DNA from: an uncultured Eubacteriales bacterium
GTDB lineage: Bacteria; Bacillota; Clostridia; Oscillospirales; Oscillospiraceae
Length of the DNA: 18,908 nucleotides
Reading direction: 5' to 3'
Assembly: GCA_905205195.1 (NCBI GenBank)
Contig: CAJLCS010000032.1
Coordinates: forward strand, 1-18,908
Below are positions 6,802-14,249 of the stretch, piece by piece; within the stretch, counting starts at the first letter, position 1; each line of letters begins with the position of its first letter. A program made the translations under genes and the position numbers. The notes under the pieces were generated by a model that did not search any database, was not told the origin of the DNA, and saw nothing but the letters and a program-made list of their open reading frames with translations.

Positions 6802-7666
6802 ACTCGACGGTAATCAGCTCGTAATCCCGGGAGCCGATGCCCAGCGCCTCTGCCGCTTCCACGGTGAGCTTGCCGTGACGGCTTTCGATCCGCTCCACCA
6901 GATGGTCCCGGCCGGGGTCCTTGGAGGCATACACCAGATCCAGGCAGGCCTGATCGATGGCCACCGGGTCCGCGGAAATCAGAATGCCGATGTCCGCCAT
7001 ACAGGGATCCTCTGCCACGGCGCAGCAGTCGCAGTCCACGGACATATTCTTCATCACGTTGATATACACCGCGTTGCCCTTAAAATACCGCACCACGGAG
7101 GATGCCGCGTCGGCCATGGACCGCAGGAAGGAATCATGGTCCGCCGTCCACATGTTCTCCGGCACACCGGCGCCGTGGATGTAGGCCTTGCCGTAGGAGG
7201 ACGCGACGCCGATGGACAGCTGCTTCAGTGCGCCGCCGTAGCCGCCCATGGGGTGGCCCTTGAAGTGGGACAGCACCAGCAGGGAGTCGTAGTTGGCCAG
7301 ATCCTTGCCCACAAAGTTCTTATGGATGACCTTGCCGTCGGGAATCTCCAGCTCCAGATCGGGGCCGGCCGCGTCCAGCAGATCCACCCGGAAGCAATCG
7401 CTCCAGCCGTGCTTCTTGAAGGTGGCCATGTGGCGCTCGGTAGTGTTCCGGCCGCCGTCATAGGCCGTGTTGCACTCGGTGACGGTGCCGTCCACCGCTT
7501 CCACCATGGGCTTCCAGAACTCCGGATGCAGGAAATTCTGATTGCCCGGCTCGCCGGAATGCACCTTGACCGCTACCTTGCCGGGAAGCTCCTTGCCCAG
7601 CGTCCGGTAAAGCTCCAGAACCTTCTCGGGGGTAATCACCGGGGAGAAATAGACTTTGGATTTCAT
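6800..7666 (-). CDS. DUF362 domain-containing protein
   Basis: A 288-residue cytoplasmic protein of the DUF362 family; I can give no firm biochemical role. Family-like segments are 'KVAVKVHSGEPGNQNFLHPEFW', 'VTECNTAYDGGRNTTERH', 'SLLVLSHFKGHPMGGYGGALKQLSIGVAS' and the C-terminal 'DIGILISADPVAIDQACLDLV'. Cysteines cluster around residues 215-230 ('DCDCCAVAEDPCMADIG'), a spot that may hold a metal or cofactor. The two CxxCxxCxxxC ferredoxin motifs found in some relatives are absent. The start overlaps the stop of the upstream racemase-like gene by ATGA, so both are co-translated, and a shared pathway is plausible. The membership is firm; the role is open. Confidence 0.85.
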   Translation of the reverse strand: MKSKVYFSPVITPEKVLELYRTLGKELPGKVAVKVHSGEPGNQNFLHPEFWKPMVEAVDGTVTECNTAYDGGRNTTERHMATFKKHGWSDCFRVDLLDAAGPDLELEIPDGKVIHKNFVGKDLANYDSLLVLSHFKGHPMGGYGGALKQLSIGVASSYGKAYIHGAGVPENMWTADHDSFLRSMADAASSVVRYFKGNAVYINVMKNMSVDCDCCAVAEDPCMADIGILISADPVAIDQACLDLVYASKDPGRDHLVERIESRHGKLTVEAAEALGIGSRDYELITVE

Positions 7667-8817
7667 ATTGCATTGCCGCCTTTCGTTTTTTCTTTTATTA
7701 TACCCTCCGCAGGCGGGATTTGCAACAGATTCTTTCGTGTACGGCCGTTTTCCTCCGCCACCGGCAGGCCCCGGAGCCTCACCGGACTAAGCTCCACCCG
7801 CACCGGATCCCCGGAACGGCAGGGGCAGTCCGTCACGTCGATGACCGTGGCGTTCATTCCGATCCGGCCCAGCACCCGGCATTCCCGGTTCCCGACCCGG
7901 ACCGTCAGGCGGCGCCGGACCAGCCAGTCCCGCATACTCCGGGCCGCCGCCCGCAGACAATCCCCCAGCCGCCACGCATCCGGCCCGTTGCACAGGCCGA
8001 AGCCGCAGCTGTGACCCACGTCGATCACCGCCGCCCGGGTCCGGCGGCAGGTCCGCACCGTGCTGCCGTAGCCCACCGGATGGCCCTTCGGCAATTCCCG
8101 GATCCCGCTGATCCAGCCCTCGCAGTACCCCGCCGGGGCAAGTCCGGCCTCCGCCGCAAAGGGCACCCGCCCCAGCAGCGCCGAGCCGAGCCGGACCCCG
8201 TCCAGCCGCATCTCCGGCCAGTTCCAGAAGGCCTCGGAGCTGCAGCAGTGGAGCATTCCCAGGGATAGCCCCATGGACCGGAGCCGCCGGGCCGTCTCAA
8301 GAAACACGCGGAATTGCTTCAGCGTCTGTCTTTTCCGGCCCGGCGTCGGGAAATGGGTGTACATCCCCGTCACCGTCAGTCCCGGCACCCGGAAGCACCG
8401 GGCCATCGTCTCCCACTCCGACGGCAGAAAGCCGAAACGGCCCATGCCCACATCCAGCTGGACATGAAGCCGCCCGGGAATGCCGCAGCGCGCCGCCGCG
8501 TCCAGCTCTTCCCCGCTCCCCACCGACAGAATCACGCCGCCCAGCAGCAGCGCCCGAATCTCCGCTTCCGCACAGGTTCCCCGGAGCATCAGCACCTCCG
8601 CGTCGCGGAAATGCTCCCGCAGCAGCAGCGCGTCCTCCGGCTCCGTCACCGCAAAGCGGCGAATGCCGTTTTCCGCCAGCACGTCCGCCAGCGTCAGCGT
8701 GCCCAGACCGTAGCCGTTTCCCTTCACCACGCCCCAGACCGCCGTATCCCCCGCCATGGCCTGCAGGCGGCGGGCGTTGTACCCGATTTTGGATGCCTCC
8801 ATGATATAACGTGCCAT
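7663..8817 (-). CDS. Alanine-racemase-like PLP enzyme (divergent)
   Basis: A 384-residue fold-type III PLP enzyme resembling alanine racemase, which interconverts L- and D-alanine for peptidoglycan. Conserved: the PLP lysine in VVKGNGYGLG (Lys32), GMGRFGF (Arg127), MYTHF (His155), VRLGSALLG (Arg209) and the catalytic tyrosine in VGYGSTVR (Tyr250). Divergent: the usual 'GYADG' segment reads DVGHSCGF, the usual 'GRICMDQ' reads GRIGMNA, and the usual C-terminal end with its active-site tyrosine is missing, replaced by 'VELSPVRLRGLPV' and a basic tail. An atypical or altered-specificity racemase is possible. I chose the ATG at 8817 (AAAGGGG about 8 bases upstream) over a GTG at 8871 that lacks a ribosome site. 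It overlaps the DUF362 gene by ATGA. Confidence 0.85.
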   Translation of the reverse strand: MARYIMEASKIGYNARRLQAMAGDTAVWGVVKGNGYGLGTLTLADVLAENGIRRFAVTEPEDALLLREHFRDAEVLMLRGTCAEAEIRALLLGGVILSVGSGEELDAAARCGIPGRLHVQLDVGMGRFGFLPSEWETMARCFRVPGLTVTGMYTHFPTPGRKRQTLKQFRVFLETARRLRSMGLSLGMLHCCSSEAFWNWPEMRLDGVRLGSALLGRVPFAAEAGLAPAGYCEGWISGIRELPKGHPVGYGSTVRTCRRTRAAVIDVGHSCGFGLCNGPDAWRLGDCLRAAARSMRDWLVRRRLTVRVGNRECRVLGRIGMNATVIDVTDCPCRSGDPVRVELSPVRLRGLPVAEENGRTRKNLLQIPPAEGIIKEKTKGGNAI

Positions 8818-8877
8818 TTCCACTGCCCCTTTCACCGTCATGATACGACGGCGGCGCATCGGAAATGGCACGAAGTC

Positions 8878-8893
8878 GTATCCGGTTTGTATC
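8878..8893 (-). promoter_or_regulatory. GATAC direct repeats upstream of the racemase-like gene
   Basis: On the minus strand, GATACAAACCG is followed by GATACGACTTC: two GATAC cores 11 bp apart (8893-8889 and 8882-8878). The same core and spacing occur three times before the response-regulator gene at 11700-11726. Direct repeats at about one helical turn are the usual target of OmpR/PhoB-type regulators. The inner copy also forms an inverted repeat (ATACGAC 8843-8849 with GTCGTAT 8875-8881). It lies 61 bp before the chosen start and touches the stop codon of the preceding gene. Confidence 0.55.
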
Positions 8894-9671
8894 AGCCGCT
8901 TAAATCGGCCCAGGCCAGCGGCATAATCTCGTAGGCGTTGACCATGACCTCCTCGTAAAATGTCACCGTCCGGTTCCCGTCCGGCAGCCGTACCGTCAGC
9001 CAGCTTGCCTCGTTGCCCACCTCCTGGGAGTAATCCCGGCGTTCCTCCAGATACGGCAGATTCTCACCTGCGGTGGTTTCCGCCGTCATGCCCAGATAGG
9101 CGGCAAAGGACTCCAGCTGTTCGCCCCGGCTGTCCGTCCCGTATGTTTCCGCGCCGTTCTCCCACCAGAACCCCAGCCGGACGATCAGGCCGCTTTCAAG
9201 ATCCACCAGAAACGACAGAGAATAGGATGGCAGGCCGCCGCAGGACACCTCCGCAAAGCTGCACCACTGCCCCTCCTGCTTGTCGTAAAAGCGGAGAAGA
9301 TTCACCACGCTCAGCGCCGGGCCGCTTTCCTCCCACTCCGCCATCAGCAGCTTGGGCAGCACCTTCCAGTCGGTCAGATGCCGCAGCGCCTCGGTGCAGC
9401 GCCCTGAAAGCGTCTCCCAGTTCTCGACGGTATCGTCATAGGTCACCAGCAGCCGCTGGCCGTTGCTTTCGCCGTAATAGTCCGCCAGCAGGCACAGCCG
9501 CCAGCTCAGATCCGACTGGAAATCGGAGGTCACCGTCACCTCCGTCCGGTCCAGCACGGTCTGGGTATCCAGCCGGTCCTTCCGCCGCAGCAGATACTCC
9601 GGTCCCACCGCCGCAGCCGCCACCAGCGCCGCCGCCAGCGTCCCGGAAAGAAGATATTTCCAGAAAGCCAT
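8892..9671 (-). CDS. Membrane-anchored protein of unknown function, third gene of the two-component operon
   Basis: A 259-residue protein I do not recognise. It starts MAFWKYLLSG, followed by one hydrophobic helix (about residues 5-22) and a basic stretch 'LLRRKDR', so it is probably anchored with most of the chain outside, or a signal peptide is cleaved. The exported part is acidic, with many aromatic residues ('FWWENGAETYG', 'YLEERRDYSQEVGNEASW') and no catalytic motif that I can see. I chose the ATG at 9671 because a strong GGGAGGAAA site precedes it and it overlaps the kinase stop (TAATG). The longer reading from 9752 would run inside the kinase gene. Co-expression suggests it senses or modulates the signal of the kinase. 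Confidence 0.8.
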   Translation of the reverse strand: MAFWKYLLSGTLAAALVAAAAVGPEYLLRRKDRLDTQTVLDRTEVTVTSDFQSDLSWRLCLLADYYGESNGQRLLVTYDDTVENWETLSGRCTEALRHLTDWKVLPKLLMAEWEESGPALSVVNLLRFYDKQEGQWCSFAEVSCGGLPSYSLSFLVDLESGLIVRLGFWWENGAETYGTDSRGEQLESFAAYLGMTAETTAGENLPYLEERRDYSQEVGNEASWLTVRLPDGNRTVTFYEEVMVNAYEIMPLAWADLSG

Positions 9672-11017
9672 TATGTTTCCTCCCGCAGCACAAAGGATAC
9701 TTCCGTGCCCTGTCCGGGGACGCTGACATAGTTCAGCGTGGTCCCGTGGCATTCGGCAATTTTCTGTCCCAGCGCCAGCCCCAGACCCGCGCCGCCCTCG
9801 GCCCGGGAACGGGATTTATCCACCATGAAAAACGGCTCCGTCAGCCGGTTGAGAGCCTCCGCCGGAATGCCCCGGCCCCGGTCCCGGACGGTGATCCGGT
9901 AGCCCTCCGCCGTCGAAGTACCGGTGAGCCAAACGGTCTGTCCCTCCCCGGATGCCTTGCGGGCGTTGTCGATCAGATTCACCAGCAGCGTCTCCAGCAA
10001 CGCGCTTTCACCCAGCACGACGGCGGGGGCCATGGAAACCTCCAGCGTCATTTTCTTCTGTTCCAGCGCATAGCGGGTACTCCGGGCCGCCGCCTGCCCC
10101 AGGGACTGGGCCGAAAGGCGGCGCAGCGCCGGCTTTTCCTGTTCCAGCGCAAACAGACGCAGCAGCGACCGGGACATGGTTTCCAGCCGCTTTCCCTCGG
10201 TAAAAATAAAGGTCTCCGCCTTCAGCTGCTGCTCCTCCGGCAGCTTCCGGCTCCGCATGGTGTCGGCATAGCCGATGATGGAGGTCAGGGGCGTTTTCAG
10301 CTCATGGGCAAAGGCGGCGGTGAATTCCCGCTGCTGCCGCGCCGACTGCTCCAGCTCGGTCATATGGGTTTCCAGCGCGTCGGCCATGGTGTTGAACCGC
10401 TGGGCCAGGGCGCCGATTTCGTCGCCAGTGCGGACGTCTGCCCGGCACCGGTATTCCCCTGCCGCAATCCGCCCCGCCGACCGGGACAGCTTCCGGATGG
10501 GCGCCGTCATGAACCGGCCCAGCGCCCACCCCGCCGCCAGACTCAGCACCGCCGCCGTCAGCAGCACGACCCGGTAGGTCCGCAGATTCTGCCGGCAGAG
10601 GGTATAGCAGTCCGTCACGTCGGTCCGGCTTCGCAGGCAGAACGTCTCGCCCTCCACCGAAAACCGGGTGGTCACCGTCAGAATCGCCCGACCGTCCCGC
10701 TCCCAGTCGATACGGAAAGCCGCGCTGCCGTCGGGCAGCGCTTCGCCGTCCAGCAGCTCCAGCTGCCGGTCCCGGACGAAGGATTCCTCCTTCAGCTCCT
10801 GCCGCAGCGCCTCCTCTACGCTCTGTTCCATGACAGTCCGGCGCAGCGCCAATGTGCCCAATGCCGCGCAGAACATCTGGTTTTCGTCCGCCGCCTGGGT
10901 GATTTGCCGGTCCAGCTGACTGCGAAAGCCCGTGCCGATCAGCACATAGCCGCTGACGCAGACGGAAATCGCCACGATCACCACCACCGCCAGCGCTATT
11001 TTGAAGGACAGCTTCAT
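9671..11017 (-). CDS. Sensor histidine kinase
   Basis: Membrane histidine kinase of 448 residues. Layout: first membrane helix (7-27), an extracytoplasmic sensor of about 120 residues (28-148) without a known fold I can name, second helix (149-168), HAMP linker (about 165-220), dimerisation and phosphorylation domain with FAHELKTPLTSIIGYAD (His238 phosphorylated), and a catalytic ATP-binding domain. The ATPase boxes are visible: N box NLIDNA (347-352), G1 DRGRGIP (379-385), F box EPFF and G2 GGAGLGLAL. A ribosome site GGAGGGGG precedes the ATG, which overlaps the response regulator stop by ATGA. Its signal is unknown. The likely target genes include the racemase-like gene, given the shared repeats. 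Confidence 0.95.
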   Translation of the reverse strand: MKLSFKIALAVVVIVAISVCVSGYVLIGTGFRSQLDRQITQAADENQMFCAALGTLALRRTVMEQSVEEALRQELKEESFVRDRQLELLDGEALPDGSAAFRIDWERDGRAILTVTTRFSVEGETFCLRSRTDVTDCYTLCRQNLRTYRVVLLTAAVLSLAAGWALGRFMTAPIRKLSRSAGRIAAGEYRCRADVRTGDEIGALAQRFNTMADALETHMTELEQSARQQREFTAAFAHELKTPLTSIIGYADTMRSRKLPEEQQLKAETFIFTEGKRLETMSRSLLRLFALEQEKPALRRLSAQSLGQAAARSTRYALEQKKMTLEVSMAPAVVLGESALLETLLVNLIDNARKASGEGQTVWLTGTSTAEGYRITVRDRGRGIPAEALNRLTEPFFMVDKSRSRAEGGAGLGLALGQKIAECHGTTLNYVSVPGQGTEVSFVLREET

Positions 11018-11673
11018 CCGTCCCCCTCCAGCCGGTAACCGACCTTATAAACCGCCGCCAGCCGCTGCTGCCAGCCCAGCTTCTTCCGCAGCCGCTGGAC
11101 ATGAAGGTCCACCGTCCGGGAATCGCCCAGCTCCTCCGTTTCCCAGACCCGCTCGTAAATCGTCTCCCGGAACAGGGCCACGTTGGGATTCTGCATAAAC
11201 AGCACCAGCAGGTCAAACTCCTTCCTGGTCAGCAGCACAGGCTTTCCCGCTCTGGTCACCTGCATGGATTCCAGATTGATCGTCACGTCTCCCTGCGTCA
11301 GCACCGTTTTACCCTTTCCGGCCCGGCGCAGCACTGATTCCACCCGCGCCAACAGCTCCACAATCTCAAAAGGCTTGGGCAGATAGTCGTCCGCCCCGGC
11401 CCGCAGCCCCCGGACCCGGTCCTCCACCGCCGAACGTGCCGTCATGATGATCACCGGCATCCCCGTGGGCCGGATCTGCTCCAGCAGCGCATAGCCGTCG
11501 ATGCCGGGCAGCATCAGATCCAGCAGAATCAGGTCAAAGCTCCGCTCCGCAATCAGATCGGCGGCCGCCGTGCCGTCGTAAACCTTGCTGCACTGATAGC
11601 CGCAGGCCGTCAGATTCCAGTCGATCAGATTGGCAATAGGCTTTTCGTCTTCCACAATCAGTATTTTGGTCAT
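11014..11673 (-). CDS. OmpR/PhoB-family response regulator
   Basis: A 219-residue DNA-binding response regulator. The receiver domain (1-115) has the acidic pocket Glu8-Asp9, phosphoryl acceptor Asp52 in LLDLMLPGIDG, Thr78 in IIMTARS and Lys100 in YLPKPFE. The C-terminal winged helix (about 122-216) contains 'LTRKEFDLLVLFMQNPNVALFRE' and 'DSRTVDLHVQRLRKKLG', the recognition helix region. I chose the ATG at 11673, with GGAGG nine bases upstream, over an in-frame ATG at 11703 that adds a basic non-family extension. It is the first gene of a three-gene operon with the kinase and an anchored protein. Direct GATAC repeats just upstream suggest autoregulation. Confidence 0.95.
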   Translation of the reverse strand: MTKILIVEDEKPIANLIDWNLTACGYQCSKVYDGTAAADLIAERSFDLILLDLMLPGIDGYALLEQIRPTGMPVIIMTARSAVEDRVRGLRAGADDYLPKPFEIVELLARVESVLRRAGKGKTVLTQGDVTINLESMQVTRAGKPVLLTRKEFDLLVLFMQNPNVALFRETIYERVWETEELGDSRTVDLHVQRLRKKLGWQQRLAAVYKVGYRLEGDG

Positions 11674-11699
11674 TGCTCTTCCCCTCCGCCAGTCATTGT

Positions 11700-11726
11700 G
11701 CATCCGGGTTGTATCCGACTTGTATC
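11700..11726 (-). promoter_or_regulatory. Three GATAC/GATGC direct repeats upstream of the response regulator
   Basis: On the minus strand the sequence reads GATACAAGTCG, then GATACAACCCG, then GATGC. The cores begin at 11726, 11715 and 11704, exactly 11 bp apart. It is 27 bp upstream of the response-regulator start. The likely -10 (CACAAT, 11699-11694) directly follows the repeats, and no canonical -35 exists at the right distance, which fits an activator-dependent promoter. The same core and spacing recur before the racemase-like gene. Confidence 0.6.
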
Positions 11727-11751
11727 AAAATCACCCCGGCGCCCAGGAAGT

Positions 11752-12657
11752 TCATTTTTCCATAATCCGTTTGGCGGTTTCGTGGTACACCCGGGCGATA
11801 TGCTGCAAAGTATCCGGGTGGGAGAAGGTTTTGTGATAAAGGATGTTGGTCTCCCGAACCATGCTCAGGTTTTCGATGGGCAGCACTGTGATTTTTCCCT
11901 TTCGCAGCTCGTCCATGCAGGCGCTTTTGGCCAGGATGGACACGCCCAGGCCCTTGCGGATCAGGTCCTTGATGGTGGCAATGTTGTCCACCTCCACGGT
12001 GATGTCAAAGGCGTCGATGCTCTCGTCCAGGCTCTCCAGCGCCGATTCAAACAGCATCCGGGTGGCCGACGTGGGCAGCCGGAGAATCAGCCGCTGCTTT
12101 TTCAGCTCCTCCAGCGTCACCATGGAGTGCCGGGCCAGCGGATTGGAATTTGCCATGACGCACACCAGATAGTCCGTGTCCAGCATCAGGGAATTGAAGT
12201 CCGGATTGTTGTTTTTCCCCTCCACAATGGCGATGTCAATTTCAAAATTCTCCAGCATGGTATAAAGGTTTTTTATTGTATCCGTGATGATGGTAATACT
12301 GACATTGGCATTCTCATTGCTGCATCGGGCAATAACCTCCATCATCAGGTTGCTCTCTGAGGTGTGGGTCACGCCGATGCGGAGCTTACTGAGGTTATGC
12401 TGCACATCCGCGATCTCCATCCGCATTTTGGCCTCCATTGCCTTCAGGCGTTTGGCATATTTGACCGCAATTTCCCCCTCACGGGTTAATAAAAGTTCCC
12501 CTTTCTTCCGGACAAACAGCGGCGCGCCGTACTCACGCTCCAGCTGACTGATGTGGTGACTCACCGCAGGCTGTGTCAGTGACAGCTGCTGCGCCGCCTT
12601 AGTAAAGTTTTTCTGCTCCGCCGCCGCAAGAAGCGTGGCGACCTTCAGATCCAGCAT
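11752..12657 (-). CDS. LysR-family transcriptional regulator
   Basis: A 301-residue LysR-type regulator. The N-terminal winged helix-turn-helix (about 1-60) is plain: 'NFTKAAQQLSLTQPAVSHHISQLEREYGAPLFVRK'. Residues 90-295 form the effector-binding domain of two alpha/beta lobes ('LRIGVTHTSESNLMMEVIARC', 'FEIDIAIVEGKNNNPDF', 'VEVDNIATIKDLIRKGLGVSILAKSA'). It is transcribed away from the antiporter operon across a 141-bp gap with overlapping promoters, the classic LysR arrangement, so it probably controls that operon and itself. The effector is unknown. I chose ATG at 12657 with a weak GGGTGGG site; an upstream TTG would add 12 basic residues and is less likely. Confidence 0.93.
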   Translation of the reverse strand: MLDLKVATLLAAAEQKNFTKAAQQLSLTQPAVSHHISQLEREYGAPLFVRKKGELLLTREGEIAVKYAKRLKAMEAKMRMEIADVQHNLSKLRIGVTHTSESNLMMEVIARCSNENANVSITIITDTIKNLYTMLENFEIDIAIVEGKNNNPDFNSLMLDTDYLVCVMANSNPLARHSMVTLEELKKQRLILRLPTSATRMLFESALESLDESIDAFDITVEVDNIATIKDLIRKGLGVSILAKSACMDELRKGKITVLPIENLSMVRETNILYHKTFSHPDTLQHIARVYHETAKRIMEK

Positions 12658-12705
12658 GACAACCCACCCATTTCTCTTTTTTATTTTAATCAAAAGAATT
12701 ATAAT

Positions 12706-12734
12706 TTTACTTTATTGTGAAAATAGCATATCAT
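12706..12734 (+). promoter_or_regulatory. Candidate promoter of the antiporter operon
   Basis: TTTACT (12706-12711) and TATCAT (12729-12734) are separated by 17 bp. The -10 element overlaps that of the divergent lysR promoter by two bases. Confidence 0.5.
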
Positions 12735-12753
12735 ATTTTAAATCCGATTGCAA
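12725..12753 (-). promoter_or_regulatory. Candidate promoter of the LysR gene
   Basis: On the minus strand, TTGCAA (12753-12748) and TATGCT (12730-12725) are separated by 17 bp. Both are partial matches. The overlap with the plus-strand promoter means that binding of LysR here could control both directions. Confidence 0.42.
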
Positions 12754-12754
12754 G

Positions 12755-12781
12755 CACCGCTTGCCGGTGTCCGGCATTTTT
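12755..12781 (+). terminator. Possible small attenuator hairpin in the antiporter leader
   Basis: GCCGG (12763-12767) pairs with CCGGC (12771-12775) over a TGT loop and is followed by A and five T residues. An alternative pair, CACCG (12755-12759) with CGGTG (12765-12769), would exclude it. The stems are only 5 bp, so any attenuation would be weak and this may be chance. Confidence 0.25.
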
Positions 12782-12798
12782 CTTAAGGGGGGAGTATC

Positions 12799-14238
12799 TT
12801 GCTGCATTTGATTTCTCAAAAGCTCCAGAGCCTGCCTGCCGTCTCGACGGTGATTCTCTCCGTAGCGCTGATGATGTTTACCGGCTTTGCCGTGACGCGC
12901 ATCACCAAGCGGCTGCGGCTGCCCAACGTCACCGCCTACATTCTGGCCGGTATCCTGCTGGGGCCATACTGTCTGGACTTTGTGCCCGCTTCCATCATTC
13001 AGAACACCGATTTTATCGCGGATATTGCGCTGGCCTTCATCGCCTTCAGTACCGGCGAGTTCTTCCGGTTCGATACGCTCCGGAAAAACGGCGGGAAGGT
13101 GCTGGTCATTACGGTGCTGGAAGCCTGCATCGCGTCGGTGCTGGTCTTTCTGGTCTGCTTTTTCCTGCTGCGGCTGGAGCTGACCTTCTCCGTGGTGCTG
13201 GCATCGCTGGCGGCGGCCACCGCCCCGGCCTCCACCCTGATGACCATTCGCCAGACCGGCGCCAAGGGCGACTTTGTGGACACGCTGCTGCAGGTGGTGG
13301 CGCTGGACGACGTAGTGGGGCTGATTGCCTACAGTGTCGCCATTTCCATCGCGCTGGCCGCCGCCTCCGGGGCATTCCATCTGAGCAATGTGCTCCGCCC
13401 GCTGGCCGTTAATTTCGGCGTCCTGCTGCTGGGCGGACTGTGCGGCTGGTTTCTGAAGCTGCTGATGCCGAAAAAGCGCTCCACCGACAACCGGCTGATT
13501 ATCTCCATCGCGCTGCTATTCTTGTTCTGCGGCATCTGCACGCTGCTGGAGGTGTCGCCGCTGCTGGGCTGTATGTCCATGGGCACCGTGTACATCAATC
13601 TCACCGACGACGATAAGCTGTTCAAGCAGCTCAATTACTTCAGTCCCCCCATTCTGCTGCTGTTTTTCGTCCGGTCCGGGCTGAATTTCCGGCTGGACAC
13701 ACTGCTCGGCTCTGCCGGGGCCGTGGACGGCACACCGCTGCTGGTCATCGGCGTCTGCTATTTCTTCGTGCGGATTGCAGGAAAATACGGCGGCGCCTTT
13801 CTCGGCTGCCGAATCGTCAAAAAGGACCAAAAGGTCTGCAATTATCTGGGGCTGGCGCTGATTCCCCAGGCCGGCGTCGCCATCGGTCTGGCCGCACTGG
13901 GTGCCCGCACGTTGGGCGGTACCATGGGGCAGGCGCTGGAAACCGTGATTCTGGCCTCCAGCGTTCTGTATGAGCTGATCGGTCCGGCCTGCGCCAAGCT
14001 TGCGCTGTACCTGTCCCATTCCTATTCCAACAAGCTGGAAGACCTGACACCGGAGGTCACCGCCGCGGAGGCCGACCGAAAGCCGGCACCTGTGGAGGAG
14101 CTGATTGCCCGCATTCAGGCCATCCAGAAGGATCTCCCACAGCACACGGCCTCCTCCGAAGAAGAGCAGGCCTTTCTGGAAGCGGCCGAGGAGCAGTACG
14201 CCATGATCGGCCGCAGTCATCTCAATCATCGCCGTTAG
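12799..14238 (+). CDS. CPA2-type cation/proton antiporter (Kef/NapA-like)
   Basis: Integral membrane antiporter of 479 residues, exchanging protons for sodium or potassium. It has about twelve hydrophobic helices up to residue 410. Typical family segments are 'LPNVTAYILAGILLGPYCL', 'FIADIALAFIAFSTGEFFR', 'ASLAAATAPASTLMTIRQTGAKGDFVDTLLQVVALDDVVGL' (the ALDD pair is a likely ion site) and 'LGLALIPQAGVAIGLA'. No TrkA-N or RCK nucleotide domain follows. Instead a hydrophilic acidic tail of about 70 residues is present. The start codon is TTG behind AAGGGGGGAG. It heads an operon with an MgtC-like and a SprT-like gene, 11 and 17 bp apart. Which cation is moved cannot be told from the sequence. 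Confidence 0.9.
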   Translation: MLHLISQKLQSLPAVSTVILSVALMMFTGFAVTRITKRLRLPNVTAYILAGILLGPYCLDFVPASIIQNTDFIADIALAFIAFSTGEFFRFDTLRKNGGKVLVITVLEACIASVLVFLVCFFLLRLELTFSVVLASLAAATAPASTLMTIRQTGAKGDFVDTLLQVVALDDVVGLIAYSVAISIALAAASGAFHLSNVLRPLAVNFGVLLLGGLCGWFLKLLMPKKRSTDNRLIISIALLFLFCGICTLLEVSPLLGCMSMGTVYINLTDDDKLFKQLNYFSPPILLLFFVRSGLNFRLDTLLGSAGAVDGTPLLVIGVCYFFVRIAGKYGGAFLGCRIVKKDQKVCNYLGLALIPQAGVAIGLAALGARTLGGTMGQALETVILASSVLYELIGPACAKLALYLSHSYSNKLEDLTPEVTAAEADRKPAPVEELIARIQAIQKDLPQHTASSEEEQAFLEAAEEQYAMIGRSHLNHRR

Positions 14239-14249
14239 GAGGTTATGAT

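Noticed and set aside
8960..11038. A 692-codon open frame on the plus strand opposite the histidine kinase
   Set aside because: It is antisense to two well-supported genes with clear motifs, is full of Pro/Arg/Ser runs typical of GC-rich shadows, and has no ribosome site or domain.
7663..11726. A VanG-type glycopeptide resistance cluster (two-component system plus racemase)
   Set aside because: No D-Ala-D-X ligase, VanXY or VanH-type gene is present; the racemase lacks a membrane acyltransferase domain of the VanT type.
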